Shown here one piece after another: positions 52,801-62,227 of a stretch of DNA of 64,000 nucleotides. Positions within the stretch are counted from its first letter, which is position 1. The number at the start of each line of letters is the position of its first letter. The position numbers and the translations under genes are program-made. A model generated the notes under the pieces. That model ran no database searches. It was given only the letters and a program-made list of their open reading frames with translations, and was not told the DNA's origin. Origin of the DNA: Algoriphagus aestuariicola (GTDB taxonomy: Bacteria > Bacteroidota > Bacteroidia > Cytophagales > Cyclobacteriaceae); NCBI RefSeq assembly GCF_017254835.1, contig NZ_JAFKCW010000002.1, positions 976,592 through 1,040,591 of the forward strand, in the 5' to 3' direction.

Positions 52801-54900
52801 GACGTCCCCGGCTTTTCCGAAAAGAATATCGCCACAGAATTCAGCAACTTCCGATTGGAAACCCTGACCGGGATGCTGAATCCGAGCGACACGCTTGCCG
52901 GAGGGGCATTGCAGGGGGAATTGGTCGTGGAAAATCCCTTTGGGGCGACCGGGCTCATGGGCAAAATCAACGTGGACAGCCTTGTGGTAATGGATACTCC
53001 GCTCGGCAATCTAGCTCTCGAGGCTACCGCAAAAAGTCTTGGCAACTACATCCTTGCCTTAACATTAAAGGACCAAGGAGTGGATTTGGGTCTGAATGGA
53101 AGTTTCGTCGCCGATGAAGCTGGGGCAAACATCGCTCTGGATCTGGACCTAAATCGGATAGATATGCAAAAAATAGCCTCCCTATCCCAAGGCGAACTAA
53201 CCGATGGAAAGGGATATCTCAGCGGCAAAGTGAAGGTCGAAGGGACCACCGTCGATCCAGTGTACGAGGGGGAATTCCGTTTTAGCGAGGCCTCTATCAT
53301 TCCGACCCAGCTGAGCACTACTTACGTCCTGTCGGACGAAATCCTCCGCATCGACAATGAGGGTGTCTATTTTGACGAGTTTACCATCCGTGACGAAGAA
53401 GGCAACACCTTTGCGGTAAATGGAACGGTCTTCACGGAGAGCTTTACCAACCCCTCATTTGATCTGCAGCTGGATGCCGAAAACTTCATGGCGATCAACT
53501 CAACCAACGATGAAAACGAACTGGTCTTTGGCAAAGCCTCCCTCGACGCCGATGTCAGCGTCCAAGGTGATCTGGCGCTGCCGGTCGTGCGAGCAAGGCT
53601 TCGCATCCGCGACAACACCGACCTGACTGTGATCATCCCCGAGTCCGAGCTAGACCTCGTCGAACGTGAAGGCGTGGTCAATTTTGTCAACCGATCCGAC
53701 CCCAACGATATTCTGACGCGTCCTCTGGATGAGACCACGAGCTCCTTTGCCGGATATGAGATCCACGCCGCACTTGCGGTTGACCCTGAGGCAAGCTTCA
53801 AAGTCGTGATCGACCCCTCCACCGGCGACAACCTCACCATTGCGGGGGATTCGGAGCTGCAGATGGACATCAACCCCAACGGGCGTGTTACGCTGACCGG
53901 AGCCTACGAGGTCAATGGAGGCTTTTATGAGATGTCGCTGTACAATCTGATCAGCAAAAAATTCGACATCAACCCCGGCAGCCGCATCACCTGGAACGGG
54001 GATCCCATGGATGCCACTCTGGACCTCCGTGCGATCTACGCGGTGGAAACCAGCGCCGCCGACCTGATGTCCGCCCAGCTATCCGGCTCCGACAGCGAGA
54101 TCATCAGCCAGTATCAACAGCGGCTGAGTTTCCTGGTCTATCTCAATGTAAAAGGCGACCTACTCAAACCGGAAATTACCTTTGCCTTGGACATGCCAGA
54201 GAGCGAGCGAGGGGCTTTTGGGGGAAATGTTTACTCCCGAGTGTTGCAGGTCAATGGACAGGAGGACGAGCTGAACAAGCAGGTATTTTCCCTGCTGGTT
54301 TTGGACCGCTTCTTCCCATCCACGGGGAGCGATGGATCCAGCGGCGGCGCCGAAGCCATCGCGCGCAACAGCGCCAGCCAGCTCCTATCCAGCCAGATGA
54401 ACGCCCTCTCCAGCAAGATCTTCGGGGAGGAAAGCGGATTTTCGGTGGGCTTTGATGTGGACAGCTACCAGGACTACCAAAGCGGCTCCGCCCAAAACCG
54501 AACAGACCTCAATATCAACGCCCAGCAGCGGCTATTTGACGACCGCCTCATCGTGGAAGTGGGGAGCCAAGTGGGATTGGAAGGGAATTCTTCCCAAAGC
54601 CAAGAACAGGAAGCCAACGCCCTCTTGGCCAATATCAGCTTCGAATATCTCCTCACCGAGGACGGGCGATGGAGGATACGGGTCTTCCGCAAAAACCAAT
54701 TCGAGTCCATCATCGACGGACAGCTCTTCGTCACCGGGATAGGATTGATACTTAATCGGGAGTTCAATGAGTTTTCCGAGCTCTGGAGGCCTCCCGTCAA
54801 GGAGGAAGAAGAGGAAGCGCTGACCAAAAAAGAAAAGCGAAATCGCAAAAAAACCGCCAAAGAACAAGAACAGAAAGACAATGAAGATCCTGACCAATAG
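49885..54900 (+). CDS. tamB: TamB-family inner-membrane translocation/assembly module protein
   Basis: 1671 aa. One N-terminal membrane helix (about 2-22, IILGVVLVILIAGILFV) and then a very long beta-rich periplasmic body ending in the DUF490/TamB domain (about 1250-1600, with NLTIAGDSELQMDINPNGRVTLTGAYEVNGG and LVLDRFFPSTGS). The last 30 residues are charged (EEEEEALTKKEKRNRKK). Role known for the family: phospholipid transfer and help in outer-membrane protein assembly. The first possible codon is TTG at 49885; the open frame continues 14 codons upstream (TTKKLLFKIFKI) without an ATG, so the true start may be a rarer codon. The TamL-like gene begins 20 bp before its stop. Confidence 0.9.
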   Translation: MGIILGVVLVILIAGILFVRSPWGQEVIVGKAVSFVKEKTGTEIRIGRLFVTFSGNVFLEEFYLEDLQRDTLLYSRKLEAGVAIMPLLSTGAIHVTRLDWEGLTARVSRPDSSGKFNFDFLMEAFASDTAQASPADTAATSPLSLSIAPASLREVDLIYKDEVMGIDAALILGSLEVAVSDIDLENFNFGIDLVALKNTSGRYLQTKPFPPSEEEESESPMPSLRLDELLLSNIALDYQSEPDRMAAEAKIGLFIVELPEANLWDQVIHLAKAELKGSSLSYSDFSEKAESGDESSADTVAFVWPDWVVQADQLSVDATDIQYKSADIEARTGEFNPEAISIFGLKFDAKDITLEDEKATANLREFHFTEGSGFELAKFQFELDLDGRSTQISDLVVETNRSYLAGNASVDYASIADLVNRPEQSKIELQVEDTRLDVRDAYFFSPTLSQDTLVREIAKAPLMLDAEVDGTLENIRIQDLGLAWSETRLRMSGSIREPMDMERLRIDLPSISGRSTRSDIRRFVDEQALGIQLPEELNLQSDVRGSLDDMVAKVDLETSLGNINLAGNYQNRQTLAFDADLTVQELQLATLLNMPELDTASFRIKAVGSGTDVYSMDAELSSSFERLQLYGVDYSGLNLEGKLVDGAGDLRMWIKKEFLDFDLLTQLDLDSASSKIDLSLNLEGADFRELGLTAENSRAKLLLQANFEGNPEAFDLGVHLSEGNIFFKDRNYQTGLLDLAAHLRPDTTSVDISSKIINGYLRSNSSTSQLQTALADLFTHYLDSTAQRNYQGDSLRMNVDLQISSDPILTNVLVSGLEGFDSARVKVDFVQATDSLVAAIDFPYVNYAGTEIDSLHARINGTGKELDLELGFQNLTTGPIAMQKTQLTGVLDNSILLLDFVTHRGEDVLAHIPFEIGITGDSTQIRISPEDLTLNGESWDIPTTNRMNYATGELRFEDFELNNQNQSLRIENDVPGFSEKNIATEFSNFRLETLTGMLNPSDTLAGGALQGELVVENPFGATGLMGKINVDSLVVMDTPLGNLALEATAKSLGNYILALTLKDQGVDLGLNGSFVADEAGANIALDLDLNRIDMQKIASLSQGELTDGKGYLSGKVKVEGTTVDPVYEGEFRFSEASIIPTQLSTTYVLSDEILRIDNEGVYFDEFTIRDEEGNTFAVNGTVFTESFTNPSFDLQLDAENFMAINSTNDENELVFGKASLDADVSVQGDLALPVVRARLRIRDNTDLTVIIPESELDLVEREGVVNFVNRSDPNDILTRPLDETTSSFAGYEIHAALAVDPEASFKVVIDPSTGDNLTIAGDSELQMDINPNGRVTLTGAYEVNGGFYEMSLYNLISKKFDINPGSRITWNGDPMDATLDLRAIYAVETSAADLMSAQLSGSDSEIISQYQQRLSFLVYLNVKGDLLKPEITFALDMPESERGAFGGNVYSRVLQVNGQEDELNKQVFSLLVLDRFFPSTGSDGSSGGAEAIARNSASQLLSSQMNALSSKIFGEESGFSVGFDVDSYQDYQSGSAQNRTDLNINAQQRLFDDRLIVEVGSQVGLEGNSSQSQEQEANALLANISFEYLLTEDGRWRIRVFRKNQFESIIDGQLFVTGIGLILNREFNEFSELWRPPVKEEEEEALTKKEKRNRKKTAKEQEQKDNEDPDQ

Positions 54901-57172
54901 CGTGGCGACGGCAGTACTGCTGATGCTGGTCCTGTTGGGATGCAGCGTAAAAAAATACATTCCTGAGGATGAGTTTCTCTACACCGGCGCGGAGCTGATA
55001 GTCAATTACAGCGGCAAGGTGGATGGCAAAAAGAAGCTGAACGAGGAGCTGGAAGGCCTGCTCAGGCCTGAGCCCAATGGGAAATTCCTCGGGATGTACG
55101 TCGGGCTTTGGGCACACTATAAAACCCGTGGGGATTCGGCAGGCTTTGTCCCCCGGTTTATCAACAAAAAATGGGGAGAAGAACCCGTTTATTTCAAGCA
55201 GGTCAACACTTCCCGCACCGAGGAACTGATCCTCAACCGTCTGGAAAACCGCGGCTTTTTCTATGGGGCAGCGGCATCGGAGGTTTTCCGAAAAAACAAG
55301 TTTGCCAACGTTAGCTATATGGCGGAAGTTGGCGAACCCTACCGCATGGACACGCTAATCATCGAGCGAGATTCCTCGCTGATCAGTCGGGAGATCGTCC
55401 TTTCGCAGGAAAAACCCAAGCTCAAAAAAGGTGACCGTTTCGACCTAGACCGGCTGAAGCAGGAACGCTCCCGCATCGACTCCCTGGTGAAGCTAAAAGG
55501 CTACTACAACTTTAACGCCGACTACCTCATCTTCGAGGCCGACACCAACGACACCGACTCCCTTCGAAACTTCCGACTCTACCTGCGGATGAAAAACGCC
55601 GTCCCGCAGTCCGGCAAAGTCCCCTATGTGATAGACAGCATCAAGGTCTTTCCCAACTACTCCATCGAGGAGGACGAGACCGAGGCAGACACCGTCGTCT
55701 ACAACGAGAAGTTTTACATCCAGGAGGGCACCACCTTCAAGGAGGATCTTCTGGACCAATACATCCTCATCGGTACCGAGGAGCGCTACGATCCCCAAAA
55801 ATCCCGCTTGAGCAGCAATCGGCTCAGCAACATCGGCAACTACAAATTTGTCAACCTACGGTATGAAGACCTGAAGATCTTCGACTCCACCGGCCATCTC
55901 AGTGCCGAGTTTCACCTCTCGCCGATGACCAAGCGATCCCTGCGGGCAGAGCTCCTCGGGGTGTCTAAGTCCAACTCCTTTGCCGGGCCAACCCTGGGAT
56001 TAGCCTATCGCAACCGAAACCTCTTCAAGGGCGGGGAAATGATCAACATCACCGCCAGGGCTGGGTATGAATTTCAGGTAGCCTCCGGCAACCAGGACAA
56101 GCTACACTCCTTGGAACTGGGCTTGCAGGGTGACTTGATCTTTCCGCGCATCATCTTTTTCGTGCCAATTCGGGAGCGGTTTAGCTACTCGGTACCCAAG
56201 ACCAAAATCAGTGTGGGGACCGAATACCTCGCCCGCGGAGGCCTTTATCGACTCAATTCATTCTTTACGAGTTTCGGCTACCTCTGGAATGCCAACCGAT
56301 ACGCCTTCCATGAATTTACTCCGATCAATATCAACCTGGTCAATCTTACCTACACCACTCCAGAGTTTGAAGAGATCCTCGACAGCAACCCCTTCCTTAG
56401 GAAAAGCTTCGAGCAAAACTTCATCCTAGGCATCAATTATGTCTTCAACTACAACAAGCTCAACGACCGCTATCGCACCCATGGCTACTTCCTGGGCATT
56501 GGGTTGGACTTTGCCGGCAATTTGGCCAATGGGCTGGAAAACATCTTCGGGGAAAGTGACGGCAAGATCCTCGGACTGGAATATGCCCAATACGGGAAGC
56601 TGGATCTCGATCTAAGATATCACCTCAATCTCTCCAGGGAGCAAACCATCGCCACACGCCTCTATGCCGGCTGGGGCCTTCCGTTTAACCGAAGCCTCTC
56701 ACTCCCCTACTCCAAGCAGTTTTTCTCGGGTGGGCCTCACAGCGTCCGGGCCTTTCGTATCCGGTCAATCGGCCCGGGAACCTACCGCCCTCCGGTTAGT
56801 GACAACAATTCCTACTTTGACCAAACCGGGGATATCCGAATGGAAGGAAACATCGAATACCGCTTCCCCATCGTGTCCTTCCTGAAGGGAGCGCTATTCA
56901 TGGACGCGGGCAATATTTGGCTGCAAAACGAAAACGAAGCCCTTCCAGGAGGCAAGTTCAGTTCCAGCTGGTGGAAAGAACTCGCTGTAGGCACCGGAGT
57001 GGGACTCAGGATTGACATCCAGTATTTCGTGATCCGCTTTGACCTGGCCACCCCCGTCCGCGTACCGTACCTCCCGGAGGGGGATCGTTGGGGTAATAGC
57101 TTTGACATTGGCAGCAAGACCTGGCGGCGAGAAAACCTGATTTTCAACTTCGCCATAGGGTATCCTTTCTAG
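54881..57172 (+). CDS. tamL: TamL-type outer-membrane lipoprotein of the BamA/TamA family
   Basis: 763 aa with a lipoprotein signal (LLMLVLLGCSVKKYIP, Cys near residue 22). N-terminal POTRA-like region (about 30-330) and a C-terminal Omp85 16-strand barrel with GGPHSVRAFRIRSIGPGTYRPP and RMEGNIEYRFPI, the VRGF/IRGF-like and last strands. It is the lipid-anchored TamA homologue found with TamB in Bacteroidota (TamL); the name is used on that basis. Its start overlaps tamB by 20 bp, so they are made together. The barrel should sit in the outer membrane and contact TamB across the periplasm. Confidence 0.9.
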   Translation: MKILTNSVATAVLLMLVLLGCSVKKYIPEDEFLYTGAELIVNYSGKVDGKKKLNEELEGLLRPEPNGKFLGMYVGLWAHYKTRGDSAGFVPRFINKKWGEEPVYFKQVNTSRTEELILNRLENRGFFYGAAASEVFRKNKFANVSYMAEVGEPYRMDTLIIERDSSLISREIVLSQEKPKLKKGDRFDLDRLKQERSRIDSLVKLKGYYNFNADYLIFEADTNDTDSLRNFRLYLRMKNAVPQSGKVPYVIDSIKVFPNYSIEEDETEADTVVYNEKFYIQEGTTFKEDLLDQYILIGTEERYDPQKSRLSSNRLSNIGNYKFVNLRYEDLKIFDSTGHLSAEFHLSPMTKRSLRAELLGVSKSNSFAGPTLGLAYRNRNLFKGGEMINITARAGYEFQVASGNQDKLHSLELGLQGDLIFPRIIFFVPIRERFSYSVPKTKISVGTEYLARGGLYRLNSFFTSFGYLWNANRYAFHEFTPININLVNLTYTTPEFEEILDSNPFLRKSFEQNFILGINYVFNYNKLNDRYRTHGYFLGIGLDFAGNLANGLENIFGESDGKILGLEYAQYGKLDLDLRYHLNLSREQTIATRLYAGWGLPFNRSLSLPYSKQFFSGGPHSVRAFRIRSIGPGTYRPPVSDNNSYFDQTGDIRMEGNIEYRFPIVSFLKGALFMDAGNIWLQNENEALPGGKFSSSWWKELAVGTGVGLRIDIQYFVIRFDLATPVRVPYLPEGDRWGNSFDIGSKTWRRENLIFNFAIGYPF

Positions 57173-57347
57173 GAGATATATTAAATAGAGGACCCTGGAT
57201 TTCAGTTTTTGTTAAAATTCCTTTTGATGAAAAAGCTGACCCCATTAAGACATCTAACTAGCTGACAATGAGATGATCGTTTAATTTCCTAATTTGGCGA
57301 AAGGACGGTCGGAAAGGCAGAGGCAAAACCCAAAATCAGCTCAAAAA

Positions 57348-58133
57348 ATGGGAAGGATTCAATTCTTTGAATGGGAAGACCAGGCTTGGTTTCCAGCGAG
57401 GATCAGGGACTACATGACCGACTTCCTCCAGTTTTTGACCAATAAAACGAGAATGTTTTCGCCCTTGGTGCCTGAACTGAACTACCTTCTGAAAACTACA
57501 GGATCCAACCAACTCATCGATCTAGGTTCGGGTGGAGGCGGAGGACTACTCTCCCTCAATGAAGACCTCCAGAAAATCAACCCTGAGGTTAAGATTGTCC
57601 TTACTGACCTCTATCCCAACCACAAAGCTTTCCAGTTTACGCAAAGCCAAGCCCGTAATTTCAAGGCTATCCCCGAACCCGTGGATGCGAGAAATGTCCC
57701 CAAGAAACTCAAAGGAGTCCGAACCATGTTTCTCTCCTTTCACCATTTCGGGCCGGAGGATGCGGTCCGGATCCTTCAAAACGCAGTGGATTCCAAGCAG
57801 GCGATCTTCATCGCGGAGGGGCAAGACCGATCGGTTCTCAGCATTTTGGCCATGTTTTTCTCTCCACTTACCGTACTTTTCACTACTCCGCTGATTCGCC
57901 CATTTTCTTGGGGAAGACTTGTTTTTACCTATCCTCTCCCGCTGGTCCCCTTGTTTACTTGGTGGGATGGTATCGTGTCTGCGTTGAGAACTTATTCAGT
58001 GGAAGAATTGCAAGGCTTGATTCAAAACGTGTCCAATTCCGAATCTTACGAGTGGAAGACAGACCGAGTCAAATCAGGCCCAGCCCACCTCATTTTCCTC
58101 TCCGGACATCCAAAAAATCGAAAAGCCGATTGA
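57348..58133 (+). CDS. Class I SAM-dependent methyltransferase-like protein, function unknown
   Basis: 261 aa from the ATG at 57348; a TTG 18 codons upstream gives a longer form, but its extra residues are not family-like. SAM-binding motif LIDLGSGGGGGLLSL (about 54-68) and TDLYPN (about 85-90) match motif I and the acidic loop. The middle (about 170-205) is hydrophobic, with SVLSILAMFFSPLTVLFTTPL, so membrane association is likely. No substrate evident. Stands alone and converges with the fucosidase gene. Confidence 0.7.
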   Translation: MGRIQFFEWEDQAWFPARIRDYMTDFLQFLTNKTRMFSPLVPELNYLLKTTGSNQLIDLGSGGGGGLLSLNEDLQKINPEVKIVLTDLYPNHKAFQFTQSQARNFKAIPEPVDARNVPKKLKGVRTMFLSFHHFGPEDAVRILQNAVDSKQAIFIAEGQDRSVLSILAMFFSPLTVLFTTPLIRPFSWGRLVFTYPLPLVPLFTWWDGIVSALRTYSVEELQGLIQNVSNSESYEWKTDRVKSGPAHLIFLSGHPKNRKAD

Positions 58134-58148
58134 GATCCCAATCGGCTT
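58123..58148. terminator. Bidirectional-type terminator hairpin of the fucosidase gene
   Basis: AAGCCGATTG (58123-58132) and CAATCGGCTT (58139-58148) form a perfect 10-bp stem with a 6-base loop. Read on the minus strand the stem is followed by a T-rich run (TTTTCGATTTTTTGG), which suits the leftward fucosidase gene ending at 58172. It overlaps the stop codon of the methyltransferase-like gene. Confidence 0.7.
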
Positions 58149-58171
58149 ATTGACTTCAGAAACGTTAAATT

Positions 58172-59605
58172 CTAGTTGTATTTCAGGACAATCGCTGGAG
58201 AATTGCTCAGTTTCTGCTGTAGACTTTTTGGCAAAGTGACGACTGTTTTTCCTGATTCAGTCTTCCATTTAAGAGTTCCTTTTTCTCCCAAAACTTGAAT
58301 CTTTGCTCCCTTTGACGGTGCATTTACTGTCCAGGAAATGGTTTCACCCAGCTTTTCACCTTCTTCCAAAGGCAAAATCGCATACATTTCTTTTTGCTTT
58401 CCTTGGGTGAAATAGACCTTTCCGTCCTTGAAGTTCTCAATCGCTCGGGTATTATATATCCCTTCACCATTTACTTCCAGCCACTTTCCAATTTCTTCCA
58501 GTCTAGCAATTTGTTCAGGCAAAAACTGACCGTCCGCAGTCGGCCCCACCCCCAAAAGCAGGTTACCACCTTTGGCGACAATTTCTACCAACAGTTGAAT
58601 CACCTTTCGGGAAGGCTTGAATTTGTCATTTGGCACATAGCCCCAAGCACCGCCAAGGGTGATGCAACTCTCCCAGGGGTCGGCCGACATTGTTGCAGGT
58701 ATTCCTTGCTCCGGCGTGCGGTAGTTTTCAAAGGGACCATGGACGGTGCGGTCGACGATCAGGATACCTTCTTGGTTTTTTCTTGCCATCTCGGCGATCC
58801 TCGGCATGTTGATTTCCTGATCAAAGTCGGGTATCGGCGCTCCCCAGCTCAGCACTTCCTCGTTGACAGTCGAGCGGGGCCTTACCCATCCCCCATCCAG
58901 CCAGAGTATGTCGATACCGCCATAGCGGGTAGTTATCTCATTGATCTGATTGTAGGTAAATTCCTTAAACTGATTCCACCTCCAAGGATTCTTGCGGATA
59001 TCATAGTTCACATTGCGATCTGGAGTCGCATAATAGTCCCACCAGAAATATTGTGAATGCCAATCCGGCTTGGAGTAATAGGCGCCAATCATCATGTCTT
59101 TAGCTCTAAAGGCATCAAAAACATACTTCGCAACGTCGGCTTTGGGGTGGTTTTTAAACGGTCCTTCAGTGATTTTATAGTCGGTGAACTGCGTGTCAAA
59201 CATGTTGAAGCCATCGTGATGCTTGGTGGTAAACACCACGTATTTCATCCCAGCTTTTGCAGCTGCGTCGGCCCACTGCTCAGGATTGAAGCCCTGCGGA
59301 TTGAATTGGTCTTTTAAGCCAAAGTACCACTTCTTATAGTCGGTGTAGCTTTGGGTGGTGTCCTTTCGGCGAATCCAGTCCTCATTGTTGATGCTCCAAG
59401 ACTCGACTATTCCAGGCACAGCATAGATTCCCCAGTGGATCAGGATTCCAAACTTCTGATCCCTCCACTGTTCGAGTTTTTCCAAGACTTCTGGCTCGGT
59501 GGGGTATTCGTAAGCTTGTGAGGTTGGGTGAAGCGTGTTTTGGGCGAGAAGGCCGAAAGAAAACAAAAGGGCTGACAATAGAAGCCCAAGAGACTTTTTA
59601 CTCAT
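58172..59605 (-). CDS. Secreted alpha-L-fucosidase, GH29
   Basis: 477 aa from the ATG at 59605 (signal peptide MSKKSLGLLLSALLFSFGLLAQ); the frame is open 38 codons further but without a signal. GH29 hallmarks: QKFGILIHWGIYAVPG, KYVVFTTKHHDGFNMFD, GAYYSKPDWH and ILWLDGGWVRP, whose Asp near residue 233 is the expected nucleophile. GNLLLGVGPTADG near the end is also typical. Cleaves terminal alpha-fucosyl residues in the periplasm or outside. A terminator hairpin follows the gene. Fits the glycan-degrading set in this window. Confidence 0.94.
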   Translation of the reverse strand: MSKKSLGLLLSALLFSFGLLAQNTLHPTSQAYEYPTEPEVLEKLEQWRDQKFGILIHWGIYAVPGIVESWSINNEDWIRRKDTTQSYTDYKKWYFGLKDQFNPQGFNPEQWADAAAKAGMKYVVFTTKHHDGFNMFDTQFTDYKITEGPFKNHPKADVAKYVFDAFRAKDMMIGAYYSKPDWHSQYFWWDYYATPDRNVNYDIRKNPWRWNQFKEFTYNQINEITTRYGGIDILWLDGGWVRPRSTVNEEVLSWGAPIPDFDQEINMPRIAEMARKNQEGILIVDRTVHGPFENYRTPEQGIPATMSADPWESCITLGGAWGYVPNDKFKPSRKVIQLLVEIVAKGGNLLLGVGPTADGQFLPEQIARLEEIGKWLEVNGEGIYNTRAIENFKDGKVYFTQGKQKEMYAILPLEEGEKLGETISWTVNAPSKGAKIQVLGEKGTLKWKTESGKTVVTLPKSLQQKLSNSPAIVLKYN

Positions 59606-59735
59606 GGAAAATAAATCTAAAATCGGATTTGCTAGCCGGAGGGAAACTCCAGCTTTTAAAGGTAAGAGGGAATGGCAATATGGACAACAAAAAATAGGGC
59701 ATCGGCCTAAACCGAGCATCCGCGGTCACTGAGCG

Positions 59736-60572
59736 TCAAATCCTCTTTTCTAGCCAATCCAAAATAAGCGTTCGATACCTTTCGGCTTCCAAGTCCCGAA
59801 TCAGTTCGTGATATCCGCCCGGAAAAATCTCCAAGGTCTTGTCTTTGGAAGACGCTTGTTCAAAAAGCAGCTGAGAGCCCTTGGGATTGGTCAGACGATC
59901 TGCATCTCCATGGAGAATCAGTAAAGGCAGTCTAAACTCAGCCGCATGGCTCTGAATGTATTTCATCTGACGATAAAGTTCAGTTCCAGTTCGGGCCGGG
60001 ATGCTTTCTTGATAGATCAAGGGATCAGCCTTGTACTTTTCAACCTCCTCAGGAACCCTAGAAATTCCAGTGATATCCAATTTTAAAGCTTTGAGCTTGG
60101 GCAGATATCTACTCACCAAATCCGAAACCGCGATCAGCAATTTGGAAGTACCATCAGCCTCCTTTATCGCCGGGCTGCTCAGGATCACTCCGGCAGCATC
60201 CGGCTTTCTTTTGAGGACAAAAGCTGCCACCAGTCCGCCGCCCATACTATGGCCGTAAATAAACGCCGGAATCCCTGCCAGGTAATTCTTGGCTTTCCCA
60301 AAAAGCATTTCGATATCTGTCAGATAGTCTTCAGCTGACTCATAAAAAGCGGTTGGCTGTTTGCTTTCCGAATTTCCATGCCCCCGACCGTCGAAGGTGA
60401 AAACGGCTATTTCGGCCTCGACCAATTTTCCGGCAAAATCCGCATACCTCCCGCTGTGCTCGCCCAATCCGTGTACCAACAGCATGCTCGCTCTAGCCTT
60501 TTCAGGCAGCCAAGCCTGCAAAAATAGCTTTTTGCCATCATGAGTGGAATAGGACGATTCGAAGTGCTGCAT
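59736..60572 (-). CDS. Alpha/beta hydrolase, monoacylglycerol-lipase/lysophospholipase-like
   Basis: 278 aa serine hydrolase without a signal peptide. Oxyanion HGLGEHSGRYADFA, nucleophile elbow GHSMGGG (Ser near residue 110), acid in ILHGDADRLTNP and His in GGYHELIRD form the triad in correct order. The motif pattern is that of the Hydrolase_4/lysophospholipase group, cytoplasmic. Substrate (monoglyceride or other acyl ester) is inference. Stands alone, divergent from an AHSA1-type gene. Confidence 0.92.
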   Translation of the reverse strand: MQHFESSYSTHDGKKLFLQAWLPEKARASMLLVHGLGEHSGRYADFAGKLVEAEIAVFTFDGRGHGNSESKQPTAFYESAEDYLTDIEMLFGKAKNYLAGIPAFIYGHSMGGGLVAAFVLKRKPDAAGVILSSPAIKEADGTSKLLIAVSDLVSRYLPKLKALKLDITGISRVPEEVEKYKADPLIYQESIPARTGTELYRQMKYIQSHAAEFRLPLLILHGDADRLTNPKGSQLLFEQASSKDKTLEIFPGGYHELIRDLEAERYRTLILDWLEKRI

Positions 60573-60679
60573 ACGGTTTTAAGTTGGTAACCCAAAATAG
60601 GCAAAAGAGATAGCCGTTCAATCCAAAAGGTTACTTTCCTTCAAAAAACCGCTATTTTAAGTTCTCAAATAGTCCAGCC

Positions 60680-61144
60680 ATGACCAGCGAAATCCTCCAA
60701 ACCACACCAGATTCCGAAATAGTCTGTACGAGAGTAATTCCTTATACTCAAGGACTCGTCTACCGCGCCTGGTCAGAACCCGAGCATTTGAAAAACTGGT
60801 GGGGACCGGCTGGCTTCACCAACACCTTCCACGAGTTTGACTTTCAGGTTGGAGGCAAGTGGAACTTCACCATGCACGCCCCAACTCAGGGGAATTTTGA
60901 AAACCGATGCGAATTTATCCAAATCGAAAAGCCGAGTCTTATCGCTTGGAAGCGCCACTCCAAACCTCTATTTCAAGTCTTGGCGACTTTTGACGAGCTC
61001 GGACCCGAGCAAACGCGAGTCACCTTCAAGCAGCTTTTTGAAACTGAAGAGGAATGCGCCAAACTCAAAAAATATGTCCTGGACAAAAATGAAGAGAATA
61101 TCGACCGGCTGGAAAAAGAACTCGAAAGGATGAACCGAGAATGA
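60680..61144 (+). CDS. SRPBCC/AHSA1-family protein
   Basis: 154 aa. START-like fold: RVIPYTQGLVYRAWSEPEHLKNWWGPAGF, FDFQVGGKWNFTMHAP, FQVLATFDELGPEQTRVTFKQLFETEEEC. It binds a hydrophobic ligand or acts as an Aha1-like co-factor; the biological role is not clear for these bacterial proteins. Start ATG at 60680. The stop is 51 bp before the GH43 gene on the same strand, so the two may be co-transcribed. Confidence 0.9.
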   Translation: MTSEILQTTPDSEIVCTRVIPYTQGLVYRAWSEPEHLKNWWGPAGFTNTFHEFDFQVGGKWNFTMHAPTQGNFENRCEFIQIEKPSLIAWKRHSKPLFQVLATFDELGPEQTRVTFKQLFETEEECAKLKKYVLDKNEENIDRLEKELERMNRE

Positions 61145-61194
61145 CTTTCCACCCTACACCCTGATTTCAAACCAATAAACCTATTTCCCCAATC

Positions 61195-62154
61195 GTGATT
61201 TACCAGCATCTTTTTACCGCCCTTTTTCTGCTGCGCTTTCTTTTCGCCCCGCCTCCCAACCAAGACGTCATCCGACTGGCTGACCCATCGATTTTCCACC
61301 ATGATTCAGTCTATTACCTCTACGGAACGGACGGCCGAGACTCCAACAAGGGCTTCGAAGTCTATACTTCAAAAGACATGGAGGTCTGGAAAAAGTCCGC
61401 CAAAAACGACGGATTCGCGCTGAAAAAAGGTGATGCTTTTGGCAGCAAAGGCTTCTGGGCTCCGCAGGTTTTTGCTTTCGGAGCTAAGTTTTACATGGCC
61501 TATACCGCCGACGAGCAGATCGCGATTGCCGTGTCGGACAGCCCACTGGGGCCTTTTACCCAAGAAAAAAAGTCTCCCCTCCCAGCTCCGGGAAAACAGA
61601 TTGATCCCTACGTATTCCTAGACTCCGATGGCAAAAAGTACCTATACCATGTTAGGCTGACGGAGGGAAACCGACTCTATGTAGCAGAACTGAAAGACGA
61701 TTTTTCCGGAATCAAGGAGGAGACCCTGACCTATTGCTTTCACGCAGAGGAAGATTGGGAAAATACCGCAGGATCAGAATGGACCGTATCCGAAGGACCC
61801 TCGATCATCAAGCATAGGGGATGGTACTATTTCATCTATTCGGCAAACGACTTCAGAAACCCAGACTATGCGGTCGGCTACGCAGTGGCCAAAAGCCCCC
61901 TTGGCCCCTGGACCAAAAGCGATTCCAATCCCATCTTTGACCGAGGCGATGCAAAAAACAACGGAACTGGACACGGGGACTACTTCGTGGACGGAAAGGG
62001 AAAGCTCCAATACGTCCTCCATACCCATGCTTCCGACTCTACCGTCGCGCCGCGAAAGACGGCGGTGATCGAACTGGAATTTGCACCGGGCAAAAATGGC
62101 ATGGATGAATTGCGCGTAAAGGGCAACAGCTTCAGGTTTCTGCACGAAAAATAG
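61195..62154 (+). CDS. GH43-family glycoside hydrolase
   Basis: 319 aa, a five-bladed propeller hydrolase. The three catalytic acids are visible in order: Asp30 in RLADPSIF (base), Asp near 138 in QIDPYVF (pKa modulator) and Glu near 200 in VSEGPSI (acid). A short hydrophobic N-terminus (LFTALFLLRFLFAP) looks like a signal peptide. Start is GTG at 61195. The family includes beta-xylosidases and arabinofuranosidases, which suits the nearby GH67 and GH127. 51 bp after an AHSA1-type gene. Confidence 0.91.
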   Translation: MIYQHLFTALFLLRFLFAPPPNQDVIRLADPSIFHHDSVYYLYGTDGRDSNKGFEVYTSKDMEVWKKSAKNDGFALKKGDAFGSKGFWAPQVFAFGAKFYMAYTADEQIAIAVSDSPLGPFTQEKKSPLPAPGKQIDPYVFLDSDGKKYLYHVRLTEGNRLYVAELKDDFSGIKEETLTYCFHAEEDWENTAGSEWTVSEGPSIIKHRGWYYFIYSANDFRNPDYAVGYAVAKSPLGPWTKSDSNPIFDRGDAKNNGTGHGDYFVDGKGKLQYVLHTHASDSTVAPRKTAVIELEFAPGKNGMDELRVKGNSFRFLHEK

Positions 62155-62227
62155 CAATCATTCTCACTAGTCTACACCGCCCTGAATATCAAACAGAAAT
62201 CCTAACTTGACAAAAACCCAAAATCCG

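Noticed and set aside
58394-59056. 220-aa plus-strand frame opposite the fucosidase
   Set aside because: Antisense to GH29 with no family features of its own.
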